Positions 1 to 8,782 of a stretch of DNA of 64,000 nucleotides are shown here, piece by piece; position 1 is the stretch's first letter; the number at the start of each line of letters is the position of its first letter. This stretch comes from Neobacillus drentensis (lineage in GTDB: Bacteria; Bacillota; Bacilli; Bacillales; Cytobacillaceae). Below the pieces are notes generated by a model. That model made no database searches. It was not told the origin of the DNA and saw nothing but the letters and a program-made list of their open reading frames with translations. Made by a program: the position numbers and the translations under genes. The DNA lies in the NCBI RefSeq assembly GCF_021560175.1, contig NZ_CP091110.1, positions 5,566,001 to 5,630,000 on the forward strand, read 5' to 3'.

Positions 1-82
1 ATTGAAGTTCTGACCAATAAAAATCCGAAAAACTTTATGGATTTATTCCAGCTTTTCACAGGGTATATACTTTATAAAATGC

Positions 83-107
83 AAAAACAGCCCTAAAGGC
101 TGTTTTT
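83..107. terminator. Bidirectional terminator hairpin
   Basis: A 10-bp perfect stem (AAAAACAGCC paired with GGCTGTTTTT) with a 5-nt loop and T tracts on both strands. It lies 2 bp beyond the stop of the minus-strand membrane gene at 109. Positions 1-82 show no gene I can support. Confidence 0.8.
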
Positions 108-108
108 G

Positions 109-1439
109 TTATCCGATATAGGAGATAATCGCAATTCCTATCAGTGCAATGATGGACAAATGCAGTCCATTGGCGCGAAGGCCCGTTTGAACTCCGGAAA
201 TCCCCGCAAAACGGCTGACCATCAGATTTAATCCCGAAAAAGGACTAAGAGCGGTTGAAATCGACCAGGTAAGCAGGAGCAATAAGGCCAGGCCAATATT
301 ACTAATCCCGATCTCGGCAGGATTTAATTGCATAGCAAGCGCACCCACGGCCGCAATTTGGTGGATCCCCATATAGGTGATACTTAAAACAATCAGCATC
401 ACGGCGAGCGCAAACAAGATAAACGACCGATCTGCCAAATGGCCAAGGAAGGTACTAACCCCATTCGCGGCACTTGTTCCCTTAATCGCAAAAGCCAGCA
501 TCCCCGCACTCATGAACAGCATGATTTCATTGTTCAACATCGGAACGGTGCGGTCGCGGAAGTCCACTAATGGAGCGGCCATTCGTTTCCAATCTTTCGA
601 CACTACCCCGTACCCTAAAGGAACTAGGATCGACATCAAACAGACGATAACGATCATCGACCAATGAGTGAATTTCTCCACCACCAAGCAGGCACTCTTT
701 AAAATGACCACAAATAGAACTAGCTTGATCATTTGCCGGCTGTGCTCTTTATCGATTGGAGCGTTGGGGGTTAATTTTTCCGAAAGCGGATTTCGTCTTT
801 CCCAAACAGCAAACAAAATATTTCCGACCACTAACGATAAGATCGAAAGGCCAATTCCGTACAGAATGTACTCTTCAAAGGATATATTCAAGTAGTGAAG
901 GACCAATGAAACCGATGCAAAATAGGGTGACCACATGACTGATGTTGAAAAGCCGACCAGGTAACTTTTTGCTGACATAGTGGATGGCAGTTTAATTTCC
1001 TCCATAAACTCATTTAAAATTCGGACCGAACCTAGATTGAGGACCGGCGCTAATAAAAAAAGAGTTCCGGTAATGCCCGCGTATAACTTTTTCGGCTGAT
1101 GCATGAGGTTTCTTAATAAGGCAGCAATCGAATCAAAGTACCCGCTCAGCCTTAAAGGAACCGATAGAAGCGGTGCAAGTGTCAACAGGCAAAGTAACGG
1201 CAGAATTAAGAATATCCCATCGCTAATTCCCTGGGCCCCCGTTCCTTTTGCGATTCGATGAGGATGCCCGCTGTCATCATGATGATGCCGAGCCAGCGCG
1301 GAAACCGGTCTGCTTTAAAGGCACTGCCTAAGAATGCCAATAATGAAAGCCCAACGACGACGAACTGCAGCCAATTGAGCTCGGCAAAATATTGAACTAA
1401 GAATAAGGCGCACATCCCCAAAATGAGGTAACTTCGCAT
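109..1439 (-). pseudogene. Frameshifted multi-pass membrane protein, transporter-like
   Basis: Two minus-strand frames lie end to end: a 77-residue N-terminal piece (1439 to 1206) and a 358-residue piece beginning at a TTG at 1185 and ending at 109. The second frame stays open upstream of that TTG to about 1249 and there encodes a natural hydrophobic continuation (GISDGIFLILPLL), so the two pieces form one protein of about 443 residues broken by one missing base. The likely sites are the C5 run at 1236-1240 or the T4 run at 1246-1249. The joined product is strongly hydrophobic with roughly ten membrane segments and resembles carriers of the ion-transporter superfamily, but I cannot name the family. 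A sequencing error would look the same as a real mutation. Confidence 0.65.
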
Positions 1440-1556
1440 AGTAAACGTCTCCCTGCCAGAATCATTTTAATAGTTTTGTATAATCAAGCTATATAATAAT
1501 CCCAGAAAAATGACAATACAAGGAATTTTTTATAAAGGAAAGTTACCTACTCTCTT

Positions 1557-3647
1557 TCAGTAGGTATTACTATAAAAGCTTTGTTTCGTAAAATTCTCGA
1601 CCAACTCCATTGAAATTGGTTTACTAAAATAGTAACCTTGCATTTTATGACAGCCAATGCTGCATAAGTAATCGTATTGCTCAAGCTCCTCCACCCCTTC
1701 TGCCACCACATTCATCCCGAGGTTTTTCCCCATTGCCACCAAGGAGCGGCAAACCGATTTTTGGTTGGAATTATGGTTCAGGTCTTGGATAAAGGATTTA
1801 TCAATCTTGATCGTATTAAACGGGTATTGAACCAAGTAACTAATCGAAGAGTAGCCGATACCGAAATCATCTAAAATGATATCAACCCCAAATCCCTGTA
1901 ACTCTCTCATCGTCGTCAAGGTTTTCTCAACGTTCGTCATCGCGGTCCGTTCCGTAATTTCTATTTTTAAAAAGTCCGCGGGTAACTTGTACTGTTTTAA
2001 CGCACGCTTAATGGTTTCAATGAAATTATCTTGATGAATTTGCCGGGCTGGAACATTAATCGAAATATAAAATGGAGCTAAGCCTTGGTCCATCCAGCGG
2101 CGCCGTTGGCTGCAGGCAGTATATAACACCCAATTACTTAGTTTTATGATAAGGTCCGATTCCTCCGCAATTTGAATAAATTCCCCTGGAGGAATACTAC
2201 CTAATATCGGATGTTCCCAGCGCAGCAGTGCCTCCAGACCAATAATCTCATTCGTATTGACATCCATAATCGGCTGGTATTCCAAATACAACTCATGATG
2301 TTCGATTGCCTGGTGAAGATATTGCTCAATCAGCATTTTTCTAGAAAGACTTTTGGACATGCCCGTTTGATATTGCTGAATTCCTGTTTTATTTTCCTTT
2401 GCCAGATACAGGGCATGATCGGCCCGCATCATGAGCACGTCCGCTTCCTCGCCATGGTCAGGAAAAATACTTGTCCCAATACTGACACTAAGTCGATACT
2501 CATGGTCCAGGACTTTAATGGGCTGGGCCATGACGCAGCTGATTCGCGCAGCCATTTCATCTATTGCCTGGCTATTGGGCAGGTTTTTCAATAAAATCAC
2601 AAACTCGTCCCCGCCCTGACGTGAGAGGATATCGTCTGATCGTAAATTTTCTTTTAACCTTCCGGCCATCATTTGAATAAATTTATCCCCCATTTTGTGT
2701 CCCAAAGAATCATTGATGTCTTTAAAACGGTCCAAATCAATAAATAAAATGCCGACAAAATGATGCTTTTCAGTCGCCTCAATCAGGGCTTTTTGCAGCT
2801 CCAAATCCATTTTTCTGCGGTTCGGGAGCCCTGTTAGTGTATCGTGAAAAGCCATATACTCCAGCTCTTCTTCGGTCTTTTTTCGATGGTCGATATCCAC
2901 AACGACCCGGTCGTAGCGGATAAGGCTATTTGTAAGTTCATCATATACGGGTGTGATATAATCTAAAATCCACTTATAGTCCCCATACTCCGTACGGATC
3001 CTGTATTCTAGGTTGGCAGAGCGGCCACTTTCAATGGAACGCAGCTGTTGCATGACTTGATCTTTATCACTTGAATGAAGGATCTCCTCCCACAAGCAGG
3101 TATTTTCAGTAAATGCCTGCTTGGAATAACCTAAAATAGGCTGGCAAGCTGAGGAAATCGCCAATGTTTTCATCGTTCTAGCGTCAACTGACCATAAACA
3201 GATGTTCAGTTCATTAAGGATTTTTTCCCATTGGGGGTTGTTAGGTGCTGCCGAGATCCGTTCCATTTTTTCAGGTTGTTCGAACATAAAGCCTAAAACT
3301 CCTTGGATTCCCCCACCGATTTCGAGTGGAAGGGAAAGGATTTGGACAGGGATACTGTGACCATTTTGATGACGAATGGAAAGTTGCTGCTGCATTTGTT
3401 CTCCTGATAGAACACTTTTAAGATGGTGAATAGTTTGATCAATGTGTTCATCATCTAGTTGAGAGATGAAGTTCCGTTTAAACTCTGTTCCTCTTGGATA
3501 CCCGGTGAGTCGCATAGCAGCATCATTTGAAAGGACAATGGTGCCATCTAGGTCGAGAATGTAACAGGGAAATGGCAGGTTTACCAGAATGGACTTAAAG
3601 GATAGGATAAAAGTCTTTAAATCGGAGTGCTTGCCTTGATTTCTCAT
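1557..3647 (-). CDS. PAS-PAS-GGDEF-EAL cyclic-di-GMP synthase/phosphodiesterase
   Basis: A 696-residue signalling protein without membrane segments, so probably cytoplasmic. Two PAS-type sensor regions (about 20-120 and 140-255) precede a GGDEF domain with an intact GGDEF motif at 345-349 and an RSDD inhibitory site at 336-339, five residues upstream as in c-di-GMP-inhibited cyclases. The EAL domain begins with EALLRW at 472 and keeps the later metal and catalytic motifs (EITER, DDFGIGYSS, KIDKSF, AEGVE), so both diguanylate cyclase and phosphodiesterase activity are possible. The ATG at 3647 has AGGGAG six bases upstream. The ligand of the PAS regions is unknown. A second c-di-GMP enzyme lies at 58791-60632. 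Confidence 0.93.
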   Translation of the reverse strand: MRNQGKHSDLKTFILSFKSILVNLPFPCYILDLDGTIVLSNDAAMRLTGYPRGTEFKRNFISQLDDEHIDQTIHHLKSVLSGEQMQQQLSIRHQNGHSIPVQILSLPLEIGGGIQGVLGFMFEQPEKMERISAAPNNPQWEKILNELNICLWSVDARTMKTLAISSACQPILGYSKQAFTENTCLWEEILHSSDKDQVMQQLRSIESGRSANLEYRIRTEYGDYKWILDYITPVYDELTNSLIRYDRVVVDIDHRKKTEEELEYMAFHDTLTGLPNRRKMDLELQKALIEATEKHHFVGILFIDLDRFKDINDSLGHKMGDKFIQMMAGRLKENLRSDDILSRQGGDEFVILLKNLPNSQAIDEMAARISCVMAQPIKVLDHEYRLSVSIGTSIFPDHGEEADVLMMRADHALYLAKENKTGIQQYQTGMSKSLSRKMLIEQYLHQAIEHHELYLEYQPIMDVNTNEIIGLEALLRWEHPILGSIPPGEFIQIAEESDLIIKLSNWVLYTACSQRRRWMDQGLAPFYISINVPARQIHQDNFIETIKRALKQYKLPADFLKIEITERTAMTNVEKTLTTMRELQGFGVDIILDDFGIGYSSISYLVQYPFNTIKIDKSFIQDLNHNSNQKSVCRSLVAMGKNLGMNVVAEGVEELEQYDYLCSIGCHKMQGYYFSKPISMELVENFTKQSFYSNTY

Positions 3648-3793
3648 AGAGGGCTCCCTTCAGCGGAATGTGGAAATACATCTTTATCATAGCGGATGAT
3701 TTACGTTTTTACTGTTTGAAATGTCACTTCTGGGGCGTTTTTTTGACAAAAAATATGTTATGGGATAGAACCTGGTGTTGTTCAACTACGTCA

Positions 3794-4245
3794 TTTGTTT
3801 CTTAGGCGGACTCTATGGACAAAAGCAGGAGGTCTTTTGGGTAGTTTTTCCATTAGACGGATTCTATTGGACAGTATCCGGCGGTTTACTAGATAATTTG
3901 TCCATTAGACGGACTCTATTAGACAAAATCAGGCGGTCTGCTAGATTATTTGTCCAATAGACGGATTCTATTAGACAAAACCAGACCGTCTACTAGATAA
4001 TTTGTCCAATAGACGGATTCTATTAGACAAAACCAGACCGTCTACTAGATAATTTGTCCATTAGACGGATTCTATTGGACAAAACTAGGCGGTCTACTAG
4101 ATAATTTGTCCAATAGACGGACTCTATTGGACAAAACCAGACCATCTACTAGATAATTTGTCCATTAGACGGATTCTATTGGACAATTTCCTCCGGCCAA
4201 CCACATAATTTGTCCATTAGACCGACTCTATTGGACAAAAATCCT
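3794..4245. repeat. 52-bp tandem hairpin array, family A copy 1
   Basis: About nine units. The motif TTTGTCC (or a variant) recurs at 3794, 3845, 3897, 3949, 4001, 4053, 4105, 4157 and 4209, almost exactly 52 bp apart. The best units contain inverted arms TTTGTCCAATAGA and TCTATTGGACAAA around a 5-nt loop (CGGAC or CGGAT). A second pair of arms, AGACGG and CCGTCT, spans the hairpin and the linker. There are no unique spacers. The array fills the gap between the 5' end of the GGDEF-EAL gene and the 3' end of the DinB gene. The same family recurs at 57072-57770. Confidence 0.92.
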
Positions 4246-4344
4246 CAGGTGACTAGTCATACTGTCAAAGAGCCACTTTTTAATCGACTAAATATTCAAG
4301 TCCCCCTCGGAAACTGTCCATTCGCAATGCTTCAAGCCCCCACC

Positions 4345-4794
4345 TTAGCGGACAAACGAAATAAAATCCACATTTACCGGTTCGAATCCGTCTTCTCGCA
4401 GCAGCCGATTAATCTGGCCTCGATGGTACTGACCGTGAAGCGCTACATGCGTAAGGATATCCCCGACTGACGTCGAAAACGCCTGCCCAGTACTATTTTT
4501 ATACACGATTACATCTTCCATGGTTGTCTCTGACAAACCGCCAAGAAGTCCTGAAAAGCGTTGTTGATTTTTCATAACCAGGTTTGAACATTCCTCGATC
4601 GTAAGCTCTGTCCAAATTGCTTGAGGATTGCTGTCTAAGCCTTGAAGACGATTAAACCATACCTCTTCCGCAAGCAGGAGATGAGAAAATAATCGTTTAG
4701 TCTGATGGTTCCGACCTCCTATCGCTTTCAGCGCCTCAAGAATTCGAAGATTAGCCCATTCCAAATGCTGAAACATCTTCATAATGGTGTCCAT
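4345..4794 (-). CDS. DinB family protein
   Basis: A 149-residue protein of the DinB/YfiT four-helix-bundle family, whose members often bind a divalent metal through three histidines; some are bacillithiol- or mycothiol-dependent transferases, but most have no known substrate. The pattern fits: WANLRIL near the N-terminus, a histidine in LFSHLLLAEEVWFNRL, and the C-terminal HVALHGQYHRGQI with closely spaced histidines. The start is the ATG at 4794 behind a G-rich Shine-Dalgarno. The gene stands alone, facing the 52-bp array at its 3' end. The exact enzymatic role cannot be inferred. Confidence 0.88.
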   Translation of the reverse strand: MDTIMKMFQHLEWANLRILEALKAIGGRNHQTKRLFSHLLLAEEVWFNRLQGLDSNPQAIWTELTIEECSNLVMKNQQRFSGLLGGLSETTMEDVIVYKNSTGQAFSTSVGDILTHVALHGQYHRGQINRLLREDGFEPVNVDFISFVR

Positions 4795-5151
4795 GTTCCC
4801 GCCCCCTCCACTAATGCACCTTCCATTTTTATTACCATCAAAACCACCTCTCCTCTATCTTACAACATTGTTAAAATATGGGATAGCACTGCAATATTTT
4901 CTCTTTCTGCAATACCTAAGATTACTTTTTTAAATAAGTAATCTTAAAACGTAAAATCATCGCAAATTCGGCTAAGTTTGCTTAAATCTCCCTCCAAATT
5001 CTTCATTTAAACAGCAAAAACATCCCATTAGACCCTTATTACCCTTCAAATTGGAAATTGTGGAGTTCGCTGTAAATCTCCTTTCCCGTTATGGTAAAGC
5101 TACCTAGGAATTTGATTGGAACGCGCGCGGGTCCTCGAGAGGTTTTTAGTA
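4795..5151. other. Intergenic region with an 11-bp inverted repeat
   Basis: AT-rich region between the divergent DinB and sigma-factor genes. It holds an 11-bp inverted repeat, TAAGATTACTT (4917-4927) and AAGTAATCTTA (4936-4946), which could be an operator or a hairpin. I could not assign a confident promoter. Confidence 0.5.
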
Positions 5152-5640
5152 GTGGATAGCTTTGAGGAGTTAGTAGAACAATATACGCCTATGATTCATC
5201 GAATCTTGCACTCTCTTTCGATTTACCGTAACAAAGATGAATTTCATCAGACTGCGTTAATTGCACTTTGGGAAGCACAGCTGGGATTTGATCCCCAAAA
5301 GGGAAGCTTCACGAATTATGCTTATAGCTATATCAAAGGGAAGTTATTACTTGAGCTGACACAGCACAGCCGTTATGAGGCCGGAAACGTGTATCCGAAC
5401 GAGGAATATTGGGAAGTAGTCGAAGGCGATTACTCGGATATCCCGCTTGAGCTGGAGCAGTTGTTATCTTATTGTGAAGGTTTATCGAAAAAGGAAACCA
5501 AATGGGTTGTCGCTGCCTTTGTAGAGGATTTGTCTGTAAAGGAAATGGCGGAACGGGAGAAGGTTACAGTTTCGGCTGTGAAACAGTGGAAGTTGAGTGC
5601 CCTTAAGAAACTGCGGGCAAGTCTTGCGTTACTAAAATAG
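5152..5640 (+). CDS. Small sigma-70 family RNA polymerase sigma factor
   Basis: A 162-residue sigma factor with a region-2-like N-terminal half (ELVEQYTPMIHRIL, then DEFHQTALIALWEA and FDPQKGSFTNYAYSYIKGK) and a C-terminal region-4 helix-turn-helix (LSKKETKWVVAAFVEDLS, then KEMAEREKVTVSAVKQWK). I chose the GTG at 5152 because GAGAGG lies nine bases upstream and the protein then starts at the usual (V/M)DSFEELVEQY; an upstream TTG at 5116 would add twelve residues of unlikely sequence. No anti-sigma gene is adjacent. In B. subtilis a sigma-like factor (YvrI/SigO) controls yvrJ, so a link with the YvrJ cassette at 7.6-8.6 kb is worth considering, but that is inference. Confidence 0.85.
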   Translation: MDSFEELVEQYTPMIHRILHSLSIYRNKDEFHQTALIALWEAQLGFDPQKGSFTNYAYSYIKGKLLLELTQHSRYEAGNVYPNEEYWEVVEGDYSDIPLELEQLLSYCEGLSKKETKWVVAAFVEDLSVKEMAEREKVTVSAVKQWKLSALKKLRASLALLK

Positions 5641-5652
5641 AACCTATTTTAA

Positions 5653-5686
5653 AAAGAAACAGAGGCCATTTCGCCTCTGTTTCTTT
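5653..5686. terminator. Bidirectional terminator
   Basis: A 14-bp perfect stem (AAAGAAACAGAGGC with its complement) and a 6-nt loop lie between the convergent sigma-factor gene and the C39-type gene, ending 4 bp before the latter's stop codon. It can serve both. Confidence 0.88.
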
Positions 5687-5690
5687 CGGT

Positions 5691-7337
5691 TTAGTTAGAG
5701 ATTGTGACAACTCTTCCTGGCAGAGTCTTGACCTTGCCGGTTTTTCCCGTTTCTCTTATGGTAATCGTATGTTTGCCGTTATTAAGTCCTAACGTGTTCA
5801 GCACAAAATGGTAGCCAGCATTCCCATTATTAAACTCAGGATACGCCTTTAGCACATCTGGTCTGGCATCTCTGTATGCCGCTTGGCCGACGACCTTTCC
5901 GTCCACAAGAACATCAATGGTCGAGACGGTGCTTTCATCTAAAAACCAGCCTGATATCGTTTTGCTTCCGCTGATCGTAGTATTGGCTGCCGGCTGATCG
6001 AGATATCCTCTGACATTCGAAATCGTGAATGTTTTTGTCGGCAATGTGGATACTAAACGGTTTCTTCCCGTTTCTCTAACCGTAATCGAATGGATTCCAT
6101 CTGCTAATTTTGTTGTATTTAGAAGATAATGATAACCAGCGTTAGCATTGTTGTAGGCAGGATAGGCATTTTTCACATCTGCTCTTACATCGCCATAGGA
6201 GGCTAGACCAACCACTTTTCCGTCTACCAGTACTTCAATCTTGGCAACATGACTTTGGTCCAAATACCAGCCTTTTACGTTATATTGTCCCTTTGTTATT
6301 TCATTTGTTACCGGAGTTTCTAAAGCTCCTTTTGCGTTTGAAACCGTGACGACCCTTCCAGGCAATGTACTGGTCCAGCCATTTTTGCCTGTTTCCTTGA
6401 TCGTAATCGTATGTGTACCATTACTCAATTTCTTTGTGTCCAATCCATAATGGAAACCAGCATTCCCATTGTTATAGTCAGGATAAGCCTTTTTCACATC
6501 CGCTCTTGCATCACCATAGGAGGCTTGGCCGGCCACTTTCCCATCAACCAATACTTCAATTTTTGAAACATTACTCTCATCTAAGAACCAGCCTGATAGA
6601 TTGTAAGTTTCATTGATGGATATACCTGCCCCTGGTTTATCAAGGTATCCTTTTGAGGATCCGTATGTAATTGCCTGTCTGCCAAATTGCTCCCAGCCTC
6701 TAAGGAAGGAGCTTCGCGATATCCTGCGGTTTTTAATATTAGCAAGTGGATCATTAAAGTAGACATAGTTTGAATCATAACCGGTGAGCAGGACACTATG
6801 CTCATGAAAGGTCATTCGAATCGGCCCGGTTGGTGTTTGGATGGTTTTCCATTGACTGCTCGGTACCGTGTTGAAGGTACTAGTCGAAATCACCCAGACC
6901 GGTTTGCCTTTGCTCAATTGTTTTAAAATCACATCGAACGAGTTTCCTGTTAAATCAATGGCATTGGTATATTTGTTTGCTAACTGATAGATCGGGCCAT
7001 GATAAACAGAATAACCGATCTTTCGCCCGGTAATGTCCCCAACGAAGCCGGTATTGGGATTTCCCCAGTAAATCGTACTTCCAGACAGTCGGTAAGGTGT
7101 CGGGTCCTTTTTCACTTGATTAGCTAACCCCATTTTGGTGACATTAATTCCTTTGTACCGAAGCAGCATGGTTAAGCTCGTTACCTCGCAGCCATTCTTC
7201 AATTCAGGTAATTGCGAGATAAGCGGTACGTTCAGCGTTGTCTGGGCATAAGAGGCAGAGGGTAACAGAAAACTGACAGCACTGATGACCCCAAAAGCAA
7301 TCGCTGATGAAAGGAATTTAAATTTCAAACGATTCAA
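5691..7337 (-). CDS. Secreted C39-like cysteine peptidase with three C-terminal repeats
   Basis: A 548-residue exported protein. Residues 1-31 form a signal peptide (hydrophobic core, then SASYA before QTT). Residues about 34-225 match the C39_2 (YvpB-like) papain fold: Cys50 in NGCEVTS, a histidine in TFHEHSVLLTGYD and FNDPL near 194-198. Three near-identical domains of about 105 residues follow (from about 231, 336 and 442), each starting G(Y/A)L and containing SGWFLDES or a variant, VLVDGKV, a YP..NN.NAG(Y/F)H motif and TI(R/K)ETG, probably beta-sandwich surface-binding modules. The start is TTG at 7337 with AGGAG eight bases upstream. The substrate is unknown; cell-wall or extracellular peptide processing is likely. 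The high identity of the repeats suggests recent duplication. Confidence 0.85.
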   Translation of the reverse strand: MNRLKFKFLSSAIAFGVISAVSFLLPSASYAQTTLNVPLISQLPELKNGCEVTSLTMLLRYKGINVTKMGLANQVKKDPTPYRLSGSTIYWGNPNTGFVGDITGRKIGYSVYHGPIYQLANKYTNAIDLTGNSFDVILKQLSKGKPVWVISTSTFNTVPSSQWKTIQTPTGPIRMTFHEHSVLLTGYDSNYVYFNDPLANIKNRRISRSSFLRGWEQFGRQAITYGSSKGYLDKPGAGISINETYNLSGWFLDESNVSKIEVLVDGKVAGQASYGDARADVKKAYPDYNNGNAGFHYGLDTKKLSNGTHTITIKETGKNGWTSTLPGRVVTVSNAKGALETPVTNEITKGQYNVKGWYLDQSHVAKIEVLVDGKVVGLASYGDVRADVKNAYPAYNNANAGYHYLLNTTKLADGIHSITVRETGRNRLVSTLPTKTFTISNVRGYLDQPAANTTISGSKTISGWFLDESTVSTIDVLVDGKVVGQAAYRDARPDVLKAYPEFNNGNAGYHFVLNTLGLNNGKHTITIRETGKTGKVKTLPGRVVTISN

Positions 7338-7594
7338 TGGACCAACTCCTTATCTTTCTCTTTGTCAATTAAGTAAACAATAAGGTTATTAATTTCCCCT
7401 TAACTAGACTACCAAATTTGGCAGGATATTCTATTATTCTAGCAGGAATTTCATGGTAAATATAGACCTTAATGACTACTAAGCAGCTTTAGATGCAGGA
7501 AGTATGGGGGACAAACGAACTAAACTATTTTTTATCTCAGCCTGTCCTTTTAGCCTCCAAATCTATATATATAAGGCGAAAGGAGGTGATAAAC

Positions 7595-7813
7595 ATGGCA
7601 GAAGCATTACTAGAAGGAACAAAACTACGCTTGGTATTTGATGGAGGCATTGATAATGAAGGAAACCCTATCCTCAAATCAAGAACCTTCAGCAACGTCA
7701 AAAAGGAGTCAACCGTCGATCAGCTACATCAAGCAGCACAAGCCATCTCAGCACTGTGCAACGATTCACTAAACAGTGTCGAACGCACCGACACCTTCGA
7801 AATCCTAGGCTAA
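7595..7813 (+). CDS. DUF1659 family protein
   Basis: A 72-residue small protein of the DUF1659 family (KLRLVFDGGIDNEGNPILK, then RTFSNVK). The ATG at 7595 follows a near-perfect ribosome binding site, AAAGGAGGTGAT, so the longer frame from 7493 is not needed. DUF1659 genes usually sit beside DUF2922 and yvrJ genes in Bacillaceae, as here. The function is unknown. Confidence 0.9.
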   Translation: MAEALLEGTKLRLVFDGGIDNEGNPILKSRTFSNVKKESTVDQLHQAAQAISALCNDSLNSVERTDTFEILG

Positions 7814-7880
7814 TCCTTCGATACCGAGTAACGTGAAGGCAGAACGAGATGTCCACCTGGCATAGACAGTGTCCACGTTT

Positions 7881-7893
7881 GGTGCCTGTCACC
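7881..7893. repeat. Short palindromic repeat GGTGCCTGTCACC
   Basis: An interrupted palindrome, GGTG-CCTGT-CACC, between the DUF1659 and DUF2922 genes, preceded by TGTCCACGTTT. The inverse copy GGTGACAGGCACC lies at 46723-46735. I know this motif as a dispersed element of Bacillaceae genomes; its role is unknown. Confidence 0.6.
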
Positions 7894-7976
7894 GTTTACA
7901 CTAATTGCAACAATGACACCAAAGATACTGTTAACACCATTAATAACTCTTATACCAGGAAAAGGAGGTGATTAGG

Positions 7977-8195
7977 ATGGCAAAGACGTTGGAATTGCAG
8001 TTTGGAACGGAGTACGGTAAGACGGCCCGCATCTCGGTTGATAATCCAAAGGAACCGATTGATGAGGAAGTGGTCAAGTTATCGATGGCACAAATTATTG
8101 CTGCGAATGTTTTCACGACGGGAAGCGGCAAGTTAGTGGCTTCAAAAGGAGCTAGGGTGATCAACCGTGACGTAACTGATTATGAACTTGCTTAA
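7977..8195 (+). CDS. DUF2922 family protein
   Basis: A 72-residue protein beginning MAKTLELQFGTEYGKTARIS with a conserved VDNPKEPIDEEVV segment, matching DUF2922. The ATG at 7977 follows AAAGGAGGTGATTAGG; the GTG at 7968 is inside the Shine-Dalgarno itself and is rejected. It is the second member of the DUF1659-DUF2922-YvrJ set. The function is unknown. Confidence 0.9.
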   Translation: MAKTLELQFGTEYGKTARISVDNPKEPIDEEVVKLSMAQIIAANVFTTGSGKLVASKGARVINRDVTDYELA

Positions 8196-8198
8196 TAA

Positions 8199-8407
8199 GA
8201 AAAGCGCAAGCGCCTTGTACATCCCCGATATAGGGCGACTTGTCGACTGACCGGCGAAGCAAGGTCAAAGACTAGACGCCCTTAATGCGTACAAAAAGCG
8301 ATAGCTTTATGTAGCCAAGCATAAGACGAGCCGGCCGAAAGGTTGCTCTTTAACCTTTTGGACGGATTGGCTGTAGACCATCGAGGGGCTAGGCGCTGGA
8401 GCTGGAC
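8199..8407. repeat. Dispersed MITE/REP-like element
   Basis: About 209 bp bounded by GAAAAGCGCAAGCGCCTTG at the left and GGCGCTGGAGCTGGAC at the right, with the ends partly inverted (GCGC...GCGC). It contains further inverted segments and no ORF. A shorter relative starts at about 63943 at the end of the window (AAGAAGCGTAAGGCGCTT and CTGGAGCTGGA). This end signature is familiar from high-copy elements in Bacillaceae. Here it separates the DUF2922 and yvrJ genes. Confidence 0.72.
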
Positions 8408-8421
8408 AATTCTTAAAACGG

Positions 8422-8459
8422 GAGGCCGGATTCGCTTTGAAGCCGGCCTCTTCTTTATT
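8422..8459 (+). terminator. Probable terminator after the DUF2922 gene
   Basis: GAGGCCGG (8422-8429) pairs with CCGGCCTC (8443-8450), followed by the T-rich tail TTCTTTATTC, on the plus strand, downstream of the repeat element and before yvrJ. Confidence 0.65.
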
Positions 8460-8493
8460 CAGACAGTCTCAATAGAGATAGGAGATGAATGTG

Positions 8494-8637
8494 GTGGAAC
8501 AAATCATTCCCCTTATAAGTGAAGTGGGTTTCCCGATTGTCGTGTCCCTTTATCTGTTATATCGGATTGAGTCAAAATTAGATTTAGTCGTCCAGTCAAT
8601 CCAGAATCTCCCCGACCGAATGAGGGAGCGGACATAA
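8494..8637 (+). CDS. yvrJ: YvrJ family small membrane protein
   Basis: A 47-residue protein. It begins VEQIIPLISEVGFPIVVSLY, followed by LLYRIESKLD, the typical YvrJ layout of one hydrophobic helix and a short amphipathic tail. The GTG at 8494 is preferred because AGGAG (8480-8484) is nine bases upstream; GTG at 8491 and ATG at 8485 are in frame but too close to the Shine-Dalgarno. It completes the DUF1659/DUF2922/YvrJ set, separated from the others by the 209-bp repeat. In B. subtilis yvrJ belongs to the SigO regulon; its function is unknown. Confidence 0.85.
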   Translation: MEQIIPLISEVGFPIVVSLYLLYRIESKLDLVVQSIQNLPDRMRERT

Positions 8638-8644
8638 CGTATTA

Positions 8645-8685
8645 AAAGCCACCCAGCACGAAAACAAACGTTTGCGGGTGGCTTT
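8645..8685. terminator. Terminator after yvrJ
   Basis: AAAGCCACCC pairs with GGGTGGCTTT. The loop contains ACAAACGTTTG, like the TetR-type palindromes near 52.9 kb. It can serve both strands between yvrJ and rpiA. Confidence 0.82.
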
Positions 8686-8782
8686 CTTGTATTTTTAAGT
8701 GAAACCTCAGGAATCCCTAAAAATAAGGAACGGTTTGATTAAGACCGGCCTCTACTTCATTGTTCTCCCCCAAACTTACCCC

